DNA from: RUG11462 sp045539315
GTDB taxonomy: Bacteria > Bacillota > Clostridia > Oscillospirales > Acutalibacteraceae
Reading direction: 5' to 3'
NCBI GenBank assembly: GCA_045539315.1
Contig: JAZQFC010000015.1
Span: 69,298 to 133,297 of the forward strand
Length of the DNA stretch: 64,000 nucleotides
Shown here: piece by piece, positions 7,406-17,253 of the stretch
Layout of the letters: every line of letters begins with the position of its first letter
How positions within the stretch are numbered: the first letter of the stretch is position 1
Made by a program: the position numbers and the translations under genes
The notes under the pieces: model-generated
Databases searched by the model: none
What the model saw: only the letters and a program-made list of their open reading frames with translations
Told to the model about the DNA's origin: nothing

Positions 7406-9229
7406 TTAAATATTGCGATAATAATTATAAATGCTTTCTGCGCACTTTTTAGTAATGCCAGCAACACTTTGTAATTCTTCAATAGTTGCAGTTGCAATTT
7501 TATTAATATCTTTAAAATGCTTTATTAAGTTTTGCGCTCTTTTGCTTCCTACTCCCTCGATTTCGGTTAATTGAGTTTGCATCATTGATTTAGCCGATTT
7601 CTTGCGATGATAACCAATTGCAAATCTATGAACTTCATCTTGGATAGAAGTTATAAGTTTAAATACAGACCTTGTAGGTTTAATTGATATCTCTCCATAT
7701 CTACCAACTAACGCCCTTGTTTTATGATGATTATCTTTAACCATACCAAAGGTTTTATCTAAAAAACCGTATTTTTCTACAATTGGTAAAACTGCGTTGA
7801 GTTGACCTATACCACCATCAAGCAAAATAAGGTCAGGAAGTGTTCCAAAACCTTCTTCGCCTTTATTTTTCTCATAGTTTTCAAATCTGCGAGCAAGCAC
7901 TTCTCTCATAGAGCCATAGTCGTCTTGACCCTGAAATGATTTTATTGCGAATCTTTTATATGCTTTTTTATATGCCACGCCATCTTTATAAACTATCATT
8001 CCGGCAACATTATCTTTGCCTGCTGTATGAGAAATGTCATACGCTTCAATATATTTAGGCAATGCTTTAAGTCCTAAAAGTGTTTGCAATTCATCTAAAA
8101 CTTTTGTATCTCGAATAGAAAGACCATCTATTTTCGAAACTCGCTCTGCGGCGTTTAATCTGCACATTTCCACAAGGCTTTTTTGCTCACCTTTTTGCGC
8201 AATTACTATTTCAACATTTCTACCGCTTTTTTCGGTCAACATTTTTTCGATTTGGCTTTTATCTTCAACTTCGCCATCTACAACAATTCTTTTAGGAATG
8301 TCATCTCTTATTGAATAATACTGAATAATAAACTGCGCTCTTTTTTGAGTTGGTTCTAAAACATCTTCAACAAAGAAATGCTCATCATCGCAAAGTTTAT
8401 AATTTTGAAATCTAAATACTTCAAAACAGTCTTTTTTATCGCCGCTTACAAAAGCAATAACATCTTGATTTTTAAATCTTGACATTACAACTTTTTGCTT
8501 TTCAGTGAGTTTTTCAATTGCAATAATTTTATCTCTTACCTTTGCCGCTTTTTCAAACTCAAGATTTTCAGATAATTCATTCATTTGAATTTCAAGCGAT
8601 TTTAAAGTTTCTTTTGAACCTTTTTTCAAAAATTCAACTGCGCCATTTACAGATTCAATATAATCTTTTTTGGATATTTTCCCTGCGCAAGGCGCTGAAC
8701 AAAGTCCTATAAAATGATTAAGACAAGGGCGAACATTTTTCTGCGTTTTTTTGGAAAATGTTTTTGTGCAAAGTGGTAATTTATATATTTTCTTTGCTTG
8801 AGATAGCGCATTGTTAAGATAATAATTTGAATAATAAGGACCTAAAACCTTGCCATCTTTAGGCAGTTGTTTTACCGCTAAAAGTCTTGGATATTCTTCA
8901 TCTGTAACGCTTATATAATTATATCCCTTATCGTCCTTTAACAAAATATTATATTTAGGCATATATTGCTTAATTAAAGAACATTCTAAAACAAGCGCTT
9001 CAAACTCGCTATCACAAATGATATAGTCAAAATCATCTACATGGCTTACCATTTGTCTGACTTTTATCCACAAATTTTCTTGAGACGCAAAATAAGAAGT
9101 AACCCTGTTTTTCAGAGCCTTGGCTTTACCAATATAAATTATCTCTTTTGCCTTGTTGCGCATTAAATAAACGCCTGGTAACTTTGGCAAAGATAATGCT
9201 TTTTGTTGCAAAACTTCAAGTTTACTCAA
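7406..9229 (-). CDS. uvrC: excinuclease ABC subunit C (UvrC)
   Basis: Dual-incision nuclease of nucleotide excision repair that cuts on both sides of a lesion marked by UvrA/UvrB. The 607-residue protein has an N-terminal GIY-YIG domain (PGVYLMRNKAKEIIYIGKAK, about 18-37), a cysteine cluster near 155-175, a UVR helix pair near 200-235, the RNase H-like domain (DISHTAGKDNVAGMIVY near 395-411) and C-terminal helix-hairpin-helix repeats (IEGVGSKRAQNLIKHF). The frame starts with TTG at 9229, preceded by AGGAG at about 8 bases within the end of the RNase M5 gene; no ATG is closer. It closes the clpP-clpX-comEC-holA-rnmV-uvrC run. Confidence 0.97.
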   Translation of the reverse strand: MSKLEVLQQKALSLPKLPGVYLMRNKAKEIIYIGKAKALKNRVTSYFASQENLWIKVRQMVSHVDDFDYIICDSEFEALVLECSLIKQYMPKYNILLKDDKGYNYISVTDEEYPRLLAVKQLPKDGKVLGPYYSNYYLNNALSQAKKIYKLPLCTKTFSKKTQKNVRPCLNHFIGLCSAPCAGKISKKDYIESVNGAVEFLKKGSKETLKSLEIQMNELSENLEFEKAAKVRDKIIAIEKLTEKQKVVMSRFKNQDVIAFVSGDKKDCFEVFRFQNYKLCDDEHFFVEDVLEPTQKRAQFIIQYYSIRDDIPKRIVVDGEVEDKSQIEKMLTEKSGRNVEIVIAQKGEQKSLVEMCRLNAAERVSKIDGLSIRDTKVLDELQTLLGLKALPKYIEAYDISHTAGKDNVAGMIVYKDGVAYKKAYKRFAIKSFQGQDDYGSMREVLARRFENYEKNKGEEGFGTLPDLILLDGGIGQLNAVLPIVEKYGFLDKTFGMVKDNHHKTRALVGRYGEISIKPTRSVFKLITSIQDEVHRFAIGYHRKKSAKSMMQTQLTEIEGVGSKRAQNLIKHFKDINKIATATIEELQSVAGITKKCAESIYNYYRNI

Positions 9230-9234
9230 AAGCG

Positions 9235-9837
9235 TTACTCCTTTTCAAAAATCTCTTCACAAATCTTTGCAAATTCATTATAACTAAACAAAATATTTAT
9301 AGCATCTAACATTGAATTTGTTGACATATCTTCAGGCAAACTATTGTGTTTTAAAAAAACTTTTCTGTTTTCAGATGAGTTTTCACTTCCTGTAAGACCG
9401 TAAAAATACAAATCTGTTTTTGTAATTTCTTTGCCTTTTGCTTCAGAGTTTGTATTCTCACAAAATACGCCATACTTTTTAAATGCATCTATTAACAATT
9501 GTTTGTCTATTCCCTCTACGCCTAACTTACCCTCGGCGCTATGATGAGTTTTTCTTTTCTCTTTTCCAAATACGTCGGGAATATATACATTAATTACATT
9601 ATCATCTTTTTCAACTGCTTGCAAAATTCTTTTTCTTATCATAAAACCCGCATTATCTGAATCAGTTAAAATAACGATTCCTTTAGTTCTAGCAACTCGT
9701 TTTATATATGAAAGTTTTTCTTTATCTTTAAAAATTGCAAAGCCATTTGTAACAATTATAGGCGCATCTATTATTGATGAAAGTTTTATTTTATCATACT
9801 TTCCCTCAACAACAACTGCTTGATTTATTTTAATCAT
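9235..9837 (-). CDS. rnmV: ribonuclease M5-like Toprim protein (5S rRNA maturation)
   Basis: 200-residue Toprim-domain protein with a C-terminal DUF4093-type extension. The Toprim glutamate is in VVEGKYDKIKL (near residue 12) and the acidic pair in ILTDSDNAGF (near 58-60). The following HHSAEGKLGVEGI is characteristic of the RNase M5 family, which trims both ends of pre-5S rRNA with help from ribosomal protein L18. Its start overlaps the holA stop (ATGA), implying translational coupling. No 5S gene is in this window, so the substrate is inferred from the family. Confidence 0.85.
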   Translation of the reverse strand: MIKINQAVVVEGKYDKIKLSSIIDAPIIVTNGFAIFKDKEKLSYIKRVARTKGIVILTDSDNAGFMIRKRILQAVEKDDNVINVYIPDVFGKEKRKTHHSAEGKLGVEGIDKQLLIDAFKKYGVFCENTNSEAKGKEITKTDLYFYGLTGSENSSENRKVFLKHNSLPEDMSTNSMLDAINILFSYNEFAKICEEIFEKE

Positions 9838-10886
9838 TTTGTTTGAATGTTATATCCTCTCATTGTTTCAATTAAAAGAATTATTGTTTTTTCAAGCAAT
9901 AATCTTTCATTTTTTTCGCCGCTTTTTAACTTTTCATCGGCATTATCTAAAATTTCGAAACAGTCCATTATAGTTTTAAATGAATACTTTCTCGCATGTC
10001 TTGCGGCATTATCAAGAACAAATAATCTATTTTGTGAGTAGCCAAAATCTTTGGCAATATCTCTTGGGTTTTTGCCACAATCAAGCGCTGTTTTTACTCT
10101 ATAAATATCAACAAATTCGCTGATTAAAGCGTTATTGATATCAATAGCCTTATATCGCATATCCAACAAATCTGCTAACACATTTAAACTTGATGCCACA
10201 TTAAGATTTAAAACTGATTTTGGCAACATATATTGATTTGCTTCTGCAGTTTTAGCAGAAATTTTATCAATATCTTCTTTTGAAATATAATCTTTTTTAT
10301 AAGAGCAAAGTTTATCAACCTCAACTTGAAGTTTTTTCAAATCTCTGCCAACGGTTTCAATAAGATGTTTTGCAACGCTACGCTCAATTACAACGCCACG
10401 CTTACCTGCCCAACTGTTAATATATTTCATAAGTTCGGCGTCAGTTTTGAACTTACATTCTATAATACTACCAAACTTTGAAATTTTTCTAATAATACTT
10501 GCCCAAGCGCCTTTTTTAGCATCTATAGTTATAGTATTAAACACCATTATAACAACGGTAGTTTCAGGAATATCTGCACACATATCTAAAAGTGTATCCA
10601 AGCCGTCTTTATCAAGAGAAGCAATATCAAAATCTGTAACAAGCACACATCTTTTATCACTCATCAATGGGAACTGATAAACTTCGTCTGAAATTTGTTG
10701 CAATGAAGCGTTTTTACCATCGATTTTAGGCAAATTCATTTCAGGTAATTCAGTTACTATTGATTCGCATAATTTTAACACATATGACTGACGCAAATAA
10801 ACATCTTCACCAAAAATGAAATAAAGTGGCGAAAAAGAACGTTCTTTCATATGTTTTAATAAATCTTGTTCAGTAATTTCCGGCAT
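9834..10886 (-). CDS. holA: DNA polymerase III subunit delta (HolA)
   Basis: Clamp-loader subunit that opens the sliding clamp during replication. The 350 residues match the family length. The N-terminal domain contains SPLYFIFGEDVYLRQSYVLKL (about 18-38), the characteristic HolA start. The degenerate AAA+ fold without a Walker A motif, expected for delta, continues to about 210, and a helical collar domain with NERLLLEKTIILL follows at the C-terminus. It begins 2 bases after comEC, an arrangement found in many Firmicutes. Confidence 0.93.
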   Translation of the reverse strand: MPEITEQDLLKHMKERSFSPLYFIFGEDVYLRQSYVLKLCESIVTELPEMNLPKIDGKNASLQQISDEVYQFPLMSDKRCVLVTDFDIASLDKDGLDTLLDMCADIPETTVVIMVFNTITIDAKKGAWASIIRKISKFGSIIECKFKTDAELMKYINSWAGKRGVVIERSVAKHLIETVGRDLKKLQVEVDKLCSYKKDYISKEDIDKISAKTAEANQYMLPKSVLNLNVASSLNVLADLLDMRYKAIDINNALISEFVDIYRVKTALDCGKNPRDIAKDFGYSQNRLFVLDNAARHARKYSFKTIMDCFEILDNADEKLKSGEKNERLLLEKTIILLIETMRGYNIQTK

Positions 10887-10888
10887 TT

Positions 10889-13033
10889 TTACACCTCCGT
10901 GATACTTATTTTCTTACTCATAGAAATCTCTATTGGATTCGCGAGCGCTGAATATGTTGGACAAAGATTTGCCATAGTTTGTTCAGTAGCCTTATCATAT
11001 GTGCAAACAATTGCTTTTTCAGGATATAACTCACTAACATCTGTTGGCGCTGCATCATTTACTATTACAACATCGCAGTTTTTAAACTTTCTAGGCAATT
11101 TTTCGCAACAAGTTTGTCCATCTATTATTAAAACAGAAACATAACGATTTGTCAAATAGAAAACATCGGAATTTTCTTGCTTTATTATTTCTATATCTAA
11201 TTCATCAAAATTTACATTTGCGTTTTCAGAAATGTTTATCGTTTTTCCGCTTAAATCATAATACTTCTTATCAAATTTTGATTTATCTACAAAAACATTT
11301 TCAACTTTGAAAGAATTTGTTATTGCACAAGCAGAATTTAAAGCATCGGTAGAAGTAGGTACAAATAGCGCTTTTACATCATTCAAACAATTATTGGTTA
11401 ACTGATAATTAATCTTTCTAACACCATTTTTGCCACCTGTTTCGAGAGCTATCATTTCATTATCAACTACCGTTGTTATACATATTCCACCGCTTGTATT
11501 TTGAACAATTAAATCAATATTTTTAGATGGGAATATAACATTTAACAAAATTGAAATCAACATTAAATTCACACAGACTAACAAAGAAACATTAATTATT
11601 CTTTTTCCATCTAGTTTTGTGAAATAATAAAGTAAAACTGCTACCGCGATAACTATAAAACACAAGAATATCAATATTGCTATATAAATAAAATCAATAT
11701 TTATTAAAGCGTATTTAAACTCTGATATTTTACCTGCAATTTTAATCATACCAAGGCAAATCATATCTAACGCGCCACCTAAAATTTCAGGTAAAAGCGG
11801 AATGTAAAACAATAAGCAAATTAATAGACCAAACATTAATATTGCTGTGATAAAAATTGATAAAACTGCATTTGCAAATATACCTACGATAGAAAAATAA
11901 CCGAAAAAGATATATGTAACGGGAAGTGTGAAAACAGTTGCAACTAATGATTGAAATGAACTTGCTAAAAACGAAATCACTCCTCGTTTTATATAATCAA
12001 ATCTTCCCTTTTTCATATTTTCGATTTTTTGATAAAGTGGGTTGAAAACAATTATCATTCCGATAGTCGCGCTAACTGATAAAAGAAAAGATACGCTTGT
12101 TACCGTATATGGATTTTGCAACACTAAAAATGCAATACTCAAACCAATTGCATTAAATGCATCATTTTCTCTATCAAAAAGGTTTGCTGAAAAATAAATT
12201 ATCATCATAATGCCTGCGCGCATTAGTGAGAATTTGAAACCTATAACTATCATAAACAGAATTATGAAGACAATTGAAAACAAAGATGATTTCTTTTTAG
12301 AAACACCTAAAAACGATAAAAGCGCAAAAACGAAACCTGTAACTATGGTTAAATGAAGTCCTGATGTTGCAGTTGCATGAAGCAGTCCACATCTTTGCAA
12401 ATAAACATACACTTCATCTGTAAGACCTGATTTATCGCCAAATAATATCGCTTTTGTAAGCCCTCTTGCAAAGGTGGTATTATCATCTATTTTGCCTTTT
12501 AACATTCCACGAATTTTTGCTATATTGTTTTCATCTTTATGTATAATTTCAAGGTTTTCACCCATATATGTATAAGCCGAAAAGTATATCTTTTCAGAAT
12601 AATCTGCGTAATTATTATTAAATTCAAACTCGCCTTTTATTGTGTCACCCGGTTGCATTTCTAAATCATCATTACAAACAATTGAAAATTTAACTTTATT
12701 TTCATCTAACGTTTTAAATGTGTAAAAGAATCCCGATTTATTTACTTCAGGGTAATCAACTAATTCGCCCTTTATTTCAATTGGCGCCGAACAATAAGTT
12801 TCATTGATTTTCTCAATGTTTTTAGTTGTTATGTAACAATTAACACAAGAAATCATTATACTAGCGCATAATAAAATCAAAACGGTAAGACGAAGTTGTT
12901 TTACACATAAAAATATTATTAGTGAAATTAAACTTAAAGCAAAAAGAATTATTGTAAATAAAGAATTAAAATTCAAGCAAAATAGTGACACGAAAAAAGA
13001 GGAAAACCCTATTAAAGCCATTACTCGACGCAT
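10889..13033 (-). CDS. comEC: ComEC/Rec2-family DNA uptake channel protein, C-terminal domain degenerate
   Basis: Polytopic membrane protein of the competence pore that passes single-stranded DNA inward. The 714-residue chain has N-terminal helices, an OB-like DUF4131 region (about 80-170), and the Competence domain with ATATSGLHLTIVTGF (near 215) and many helices to about 510. Full-length ComEC usually ends in a metallo-beta-lactamase domain whose LTHxHxDH motif binds metal. Here the matching place reads ALFVPTSTDAL and no such motif is present, although the preceding IALETGG strand is recognisable. The fold may remain but nuclease chemistry is not supported. The ATG at 13033 has GAGG 8 bases upstream. 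Confidence 0.88.
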   Translation of the reverse strand: MRRVMALIGFSSFFVSLFCLNFNSLFTIILFALSLISLIIFLCVKQLRLTVLILLCASIMISCVNCYITTKNIEKINETYCSAPIEIKGELVDYPEVNKSGFFYTFKTLDENKVKFSIVCNDDLEMQPGDTIKGEFEFNNNYADYSEKIYFSAYTYMGENLEIIHKDENNIAKIRGMLKGKIDDNTTFARGLTKAILFGDKSGLTDEVYVYLQRCGLLHATATSGLHLTIVTGFVFALLSFLGVSKKKSSLFSIVFIILFMIVIGFKFSLMRAGIMMIIYFSANLFDRENDAFNAIGLSIAFLVLQNPYTVTSVSFLLSVSATIGMIIVFNPLYQKIENMKKGRFDYIKRGVISFLASSFQSLVATVFTLPVTYIFFGYFSIVGIFANAVLSIFITAILMFGLLICLLFYIPLLPEILGGALDMICLGMIKIAGKISEFKYALINIDFIYIAILIFLCFIVIAVAVLLYYFTKLDGKRIINVSLLVCVNLMLISILLNVIFPSKNIDLIVQNTSGGICITTVVDNEMIALETGGKNGVRKINYQLTNNCLNDVKALFVPTSTDALNSACAITNSFKVENVFVDKSKFDKKYYDLSGKTINISENANVNFDELDIEIIKQENSDVFYLTNRYVSVLIIDGQTCCEKLPRKFKNCDVVIVNDAAPTDVSELYPEKAIVCTYDKATEQTMANLCPTYSALANPIEISMSKKISITEV

Positions 13034-13060
13034 AAGATTTCCCTCATTTCTAATTTAATT

Positions 13061-14359
13061 TTATTGTGCTTTTTTCTTTTTTTGCACTGGTTTTTCTGCT
13101 ATAAAACCAACCTTTTCAGGATTTTTATTAATTATAGGTGGTTGTTTTCCTAAAACACTCTTTTTAGTAATTACAACGCTTTCAACAAGTTCATTTGATG
13201 GCACTTCAAACATTACGTCCATCAAAAGATGTTCAATAAGTGAACGAAGACCACGAGCGCCTGTTTTACGCTTGATAGTTTCTTTTGCAATTTCTTTTAA
13301 AGCATCTTCTTCAAACTGCAAATCAACACCATCAAGGCTTAAAAGTTTTGTATATTGCTTGATAATAGCATTTTTAGGTTTAGTCATAATCTCAACCATA
13401 TCATCAACTGAAAGACTTGAAAGACCGGTTACAACAGGTAATCTGCCCACAAGTTCAGGAATAAGACCGTATTTAACTAAATCTTGATTAGTTACTTCTT
13501 CAAGCAATTTATCAGTCTTTTTATTATCATCAACATCAACTTCCGCGCCGAAGCCTAAAGCAGATTTAGCGCCAATGCGGTTTTCAATAATCTTTTCAAT
13601 GCCATCAAAAGCGCCGCCGCAGATAAACAAGATATTAGAAGTATCAATTTGAATAAACTCTTGTTGTGGGTGCTTTCTACCACCTGTTGGCGGAACATTT
13701 GAAACTGTGCCCTCAATGATTTTTAAAAGCGCTTGTTGAACACCCTCGCCTGAAACATCTCTGGTAATAGAGGTGTTTTCTGATTTGCGAGCGATTTTAT
13801 CAATTTCATCGATATAAATAATACCTTTTTGCGCGCGTTCTACATCATAATCTGCATTTTGAATAAGACGAAGCAAGATATTTTCAACATCTTCGCCAAC
13901 ATAACCTGCCTCTGTTAAAGTAGTAGCATCAGTTACTGCAAAAGGCACGTCAAGTGCTTTTGCTAATGTTTGCGCAAGTAAAGTCTTACCCACACCGGTA
14001 GGGCCAACTAACAAAATATTTGATTTTCCAATTTCAACATCATCTGAAACTTCTTGTTGCATAATTCTTTTATAATGATTATAAACTGCAACACAAAGCG
14101 CTTTTTTAGCCTTTTCCTGACCGATTACATATTCATCAAGAATAGTTTTAAGTTCTGCAGGTTTCTTTATTTCAAAGTTGAAATCAGTTTCAGGTGCAGT
14201 ATAAGCGTCAAAAGTTTCTTCGCCAATTACTTGCGAACAAAGTTTTATACACTCATCGCATATACAAATATCATTTGGTGCTCTGACAATTTGACGAACC
14301 AACGATTCATCTTTGCCACAAAATGAGCAAGAAAATGACTTTTTATCATTGTTAGGCAT
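13061..14359 (-). CDS. clpX: ATP-dependent Clp protease ATP-binding subunit ClpX
   Basis: AAA+ unfoldase that feeds proteins to ClpP. The 432-residue protein has the N-terminal zinc-binding domain (Cys 11, 14, 34, 37), Walker A GPTGVGKT at 119-126, the GYVGED pore-loop segment near 157, Walker B IIYIDEIDKI near 185, and the small C-terminal domain with KRKTGARGLRS. A strong GGAGG site precedes the ATG. It follows clpP by 18 bases, so the protease and its unfoldase are co-expressed, and comEC follows 27 bases later. Confidence 0.98.
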   Translation of the reverse strand: MPNNDKKSFSCSFCGKDESLVRQIVRAPNDICICDECIKLCSQVIGEETFDAYTAPETDFNFEIKKPAELKTILDEYVIGQEKAKKALCVAVYNHYKRIMQQEVSDDVEIGKSNILLVGPTGVGKTLLAQTLAKALDVPFAVTDATTLTEAGYVGEDVENILLRLIQNADYDVERAQKGIIYIDEIDKIARKSENTSITRDVSGEGVQQALLKIIEGTVSNVPPTGGRKHPQQEFIQIDTSNILFICGGAFDGIEKIIENRIGAKSALGFGAEVDVDDNKKTDKLLEEVTNQDLVKYGLIPELVGRLPVVTGLSSLSVDDMVEIMTKPKNAIIKQYTKLLSLDGVDLQFEEDALKEIAKETIKRKTGARGLRSLIEHLLMDVMFEVPSNELVESVVITKKSVLGKQPPIINKNPEKVGFIAEKPVQKKKKAQ

Positions 14360-14377
14360 TTGCGTCCTCCAAAAAAA

Positions 14378-14956
14378 CTAGCGTTTCATAACTTTATCTA
14401 CAAGACCATATTCAACGGCCTCTTCAGCGCTTAACCAATTATCTCTATCAGTATCAAGAGCAATTTGTTCAATTGGTTTGCCTGTGTTTTCAGATAAAAT
14501 TTTATTTAATCTTTCTTTTGTTTTCAAAATATGTTTTGCAGCGATTTCAATTTCTGTTGCCTGACCACGAGCGCCACCTAATGGTTGGTGAATCATAACT
14601 TCTGCATTAGGAAGAACATATCTCTTGCCTTTTGCGCCTGATGAGAGCAAAAATGCGCCCATTGATGCTGCCATACCCATACAAATAGTTGATACATCGC
14701 ATTTGATATATTGCATTGTATCATAAATTGCAAGACCTGCGGAAACTGAACCGCCAGGGCTATTGATATAAAGGCTGATGTCTTTTGTAGAATCTTGACC
14801 TTCCAAGAATAAAAGTTGAGCGATAACGAGTGATGCAGTTGCATCATTTACTTCATCTGACAAAACAATAATTCTGTCATTAAGAAGTCTTGAAAAAATG
14901 TCATACTGACGCTCGCCACGACTTGTTTGTTCAATTACATAAGGTACTAAACTCAT
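14378..14956 (-). CDS. clpP: ATP-dependent Clp protease proteolytic subunit ClpP
   Basis: Serine protease forming the tetradecameric chamber of Clp. In the 192-residue chain the catalytic serine is S98 in GMAASMGAF and the histidine H123 in MIHQPLGG. An aspartate in the ALDTDRDNWLS segment near 172 completes the triad. VPYVIEQTSRGERQYDIFSRLL at the N-terminus is the canonical family start, with no long propeptide. The order tig, clpP, clpX groups a chaperone with a protease, as in many Firmicutes and proteobacteria. Confidence 0.98.
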   Translation of the reverse strand: MSLVPYVIEQTSRGERQYDIFSRLLNDRIIVLSDEVNDATASLVIAQLLFLEGQDSTKDISLYINSPGGSVSAGLAIYDTMQYIKCDVSTICMGMAASMGAFLLSSGAKGKRYVLPNAEVMIHQPLGGARGQATEIEIAAKHILKTKERLNKILSENTGKPIEQIALDTDRDNWLSAEEAVEYGLVDKVMKR

Positions 14957-15025
14957 AATAAAATCTCCGTTTCTAATAAATTTATCTCTTACTACGAAAA
15001 TTCAAAATTTCCCTTTATTAACCGA

Positions 15026-15060
15026 CAAAACAGTTTTAGCATAAATACTAAAACTGTTTA
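15026..15060 (-). terminator. hairpin after trigger factor gene
   Basis: Perfect 12-bp stem (15028-15039 / 15048-15059) with an 8-base loop, ending in TTTTGT on the minus strand. It probably ends the tig transcript before clpP, though the T run is short. Confidence 0.6.
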
Positions 15061-15072
15061 ATGCGGTAATAT

Positions 15073-16368
15073 TTATGCTTTTACTTCTGTGATTTTAGCA
15101 TTATCTTTAATAAAGTCAGAAGCCTTTTTAACCTTCAAGTCTTTAACAAGTTCAACTTCAGGAATTGATGCTTTAATCTTATCAACATCCATTGAATACA
15201 TTTCAGCATATTCTTTATATTGCTCTTCAATGTCTTCTGCAGTTGGCTCAAGTGCTTCAAGTTCTGCAATTTTTTCAAATGCTAAACGCATTTTAACTTG
15301 TTTTTCAGACTGCTCTTTATATTGCTCTTTAATGTTATCAAGAGTAAGACCCATATATTGCATATATTGTTGCATATTCAAGCCTTGCATTTGCAATGTG
15401 TAATCAAAATCACGAATGTTTTCCATAATTTTTGTTTCAATCATTGCTTCTGGAATTTCTGCTTCAAAACCTTCGAGCATTGCTTCGATAAGTTGAGTTT
15501 GAAGGCCTGTTTCTGCATCTTTTTCTTTTCTTTCAGCAGTTTTAGTTTTAATATCTTCTTTAAGTTCATCTAAAGTTTCGAATTCGCTAACATCTTTAAC
15601 AAACTCATCATCAACTTCAGGTAAAACTCTTGTTTTAATCTCGTGAAGTTTGCATTTGAACACTGCTTCTTTACCCTTTAATTCTTCAGCATGGTAATCT
15701 TCAGGGAAAGTTACATTAACATCAAATTCCTCATCAATAGATTTGCCAACAATTTGGTCTTCAAAACCTGGAATGAATTGACCAGAACCAAGTTTTAATG
15801 AATAACCTTCTGCTTTACCGCCTTCAAAAGCCTCGCCATCAACATATCCATCAAAATCGAAAACTACAACGTCATCATTTTCTGCTGCTCTGTCTTCAAC
15901 AGGAACCATAGTTGAAGCGCGCTCGCGAAGTCTTTCAATTTCTGCATTGATATCTTCATCAGTTACTTCTACTGCGGCTTTTTCTGCTTTTAAGCCTTTG
16001 TAGTTTTTAACAGTAACTTCAGGTTTAACTGTTACTTTAACTGAAAATTCAACGCCTTCTTTACCAATTGATTTAAGGTCGAAATCTACGTTTTGGAAAT
16101 CTACGATTTCAACGCCTGCTTCATTAGCAGCGCTATCAATTGCTTCAGGGTAGCATTCATTCAATGCTTCTTCATAGAAAACGTTTTCTCCATACATTTT
16201 TTCAACGATACCTCTTGGAGCCTTACCTTTTCTGAAACCTGGAACTTGAAGTTTTTTAACATTCTTTTTAAAAGCAACATCTACTGCTTTTTCAAAAGTT
16301 TCAGCGTCGATAGTTACAACAAGCTCATATCTGTTGGTATCAACTTTGTTTGATGATTTTAAACTCAT
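15073..16368 (-). CDS. tig: trigger factor (ribosome-bound chaperone and prolyl isomerase)
   Basis: First chaperone to meet nascent chains at the ribosome exit. The N-terminal ribosome-binding domain has VPGFRKGKAPR (about 41-51), the family's GFRxGKxP signature. The FKBP-type isomerase domain lies at about 155-245 (VVFDFDGYVDGEAFEGG through FKCKLHEI), and a long helical C-terminal chaperone domain follows. I start at the ATG at 16368 (431 residues) because AAAGGA lies 8 bases before it; the upstream ATG at 16377 overlaps that ribosome site. A TGTTATAAT extended -10 element lies near 16450 on the minus strand, with no clear -35. Confidence 0.97.
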   Translation of the reverse strand: MSLKSSNKVDTNRYELVVTIDAETFEKAVDVAFKKNVKKLQVPGFRKGKAPRGIVEKMYGENVFYEEALNECYPEAIDSAANEAGVEIVDFQNVDFDLKSIGKEGVEFSVKVTVKPEVTVKNYKGLKAEKAAVEVTDEDINAEIERLRERASTMVPVEDRAAENDDVVVFDFDGYVDGEAFEGGKAEGYSLKLGSGQFIPGFEDQIVGKSIDEEFDVNVTFPEDYHAEELKGKEAVFKCKLHEIKTRVLPEVDDEFVKDVSEFETLDELKEDIKTKTAERKEKDAETGLQTQLIEAMLEGFEAEIPEAMIETKIMENIRDFDYTLQMQGLNMQQYMQYMGLTLDNIKEQYKEQSEKQVKMRLAFEKIAELEALEPTAEDIEEQYKEYAEMYSMDVDKIKASIPEVELVKDLKVKKASDFIKDNAKITEVKA

Positions 16369-16500
16369 TATTGACATCCTTTCGAATTTTATTCCGTTTT
16401 CGGAATTATTTAAGTAATAATATAATATATAAATTATATCGTTAAGAGTGATTATAACACATTAATATCAAAAATGCTACTGTTTTTTTAAACTTTTTTA

Positions 16501-17181
16501 TTATTTTATTAAAAGAGGCTCAAAATTCATTAAATCACAACTGATACATTTGAACATAATGCCCTCATATTCGCCCTCAAATGCTTTTTGAGAACCTTGC
16601 AAATGAATGTGACCATAATAAACTTTTTTAATGCCATATTGCTTGATAACATTCATAATATCATCGCAAACGGCTTCTTTTGTTATTGGTGGGTAATGCA
16701 AGAATAAAATCGGCTCTTTTCCGGTTTCAATTGCGCATTTTATTGAAGTTTCTACCCTACCTGCCTCGCGAAGAATAATTTTTTTATCTGCTTTGTCATC
16801 AAAAAACCAACCACGAGAGCCACAAATCGCTATATCTTCAACCACATAGCAATTATTATATAAAAACGAAATTGAATCAAACTCGTTTTCACTCATCATT
16901 TTATTCATCTTTGTCAAAGACTCCCACCATAAATCGTGGTTGCCTTTGCCTATGATTTTTTTACCAGGCAGACTGTTAATAAATTTAAAATCTTCAACAG
17001 TATCTTTAAGTTTTAGAGCCCAAGAAATATCGCCCGGAATTACAATTGTATCATTTTCATTTACAACATTTTGAATATTTTCTTTTAATCGGTCGGTGTA
17101 ATTTGACCAGCCTTTAAAAATATCCATAGGTTTATCTGTTCCAAAAGACAGATGAAAATCAGAAATTGCATAAACTGCCAA
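16501..17181 (-). CDS. calcineurin-like metallophosphoesterase
   Basis: 226-residue cytoplasmic phosphoesterase of unknown substrate. It has the metal-binding blocks of the family: SDFHL at residues 7-11, GDISWAL near 51, GKGNHDLWW near 78-86 (GNHD motif), and the C-terminal YGHIHLQG near 190. The frame opens with TTG at 17181 preceded by GAGGTGATAA; no ATG fits better. It stands alone between tig and thrC. Related clostridial proteins are annotated only as metallophosphoesterases, so no pathway is assigned. Confidence 0.85.
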   Translation of the reverse strand: MAVYAISDFHLSFGTDKPMDIFKGWSNYTDRLKENIQNVVNENDTIVIPGDISWALKLKDTVEDFKFINSLPGKKIIGKGNHDLWWESLTKMNKMMSENEFDSISFLYNNCYVVEDIAICGSRGWFFDDKADKKIILREAGRVETSIKCAIETGKEPILFLHYPPITKEAVCDDIMNVIKQYGIKKVYYGHIHLQGSQKAFEGEYEGIMFKCISCDLMNFEPLLIK

Positions 17182-17218
17182 ATTATCACCTCTTATCTTT
17201 GGTATTATAGTCTAAAAT

Positions 17219-17242
17219 CGGGCAACTTTAAAAAGTTACCCG
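17219..17242 (-). terminator. thrC terminator
   Basis: Perfect 10-bp stem (17219-17228 / 17233-17242) with a 4-base loop; the minus-strand product continues into ATTTTA. It lies between the thrC stop and the phosphoesterase start. Confidence 0.65.
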
Positions 17243-17253
17243 ACTTATTTTAA

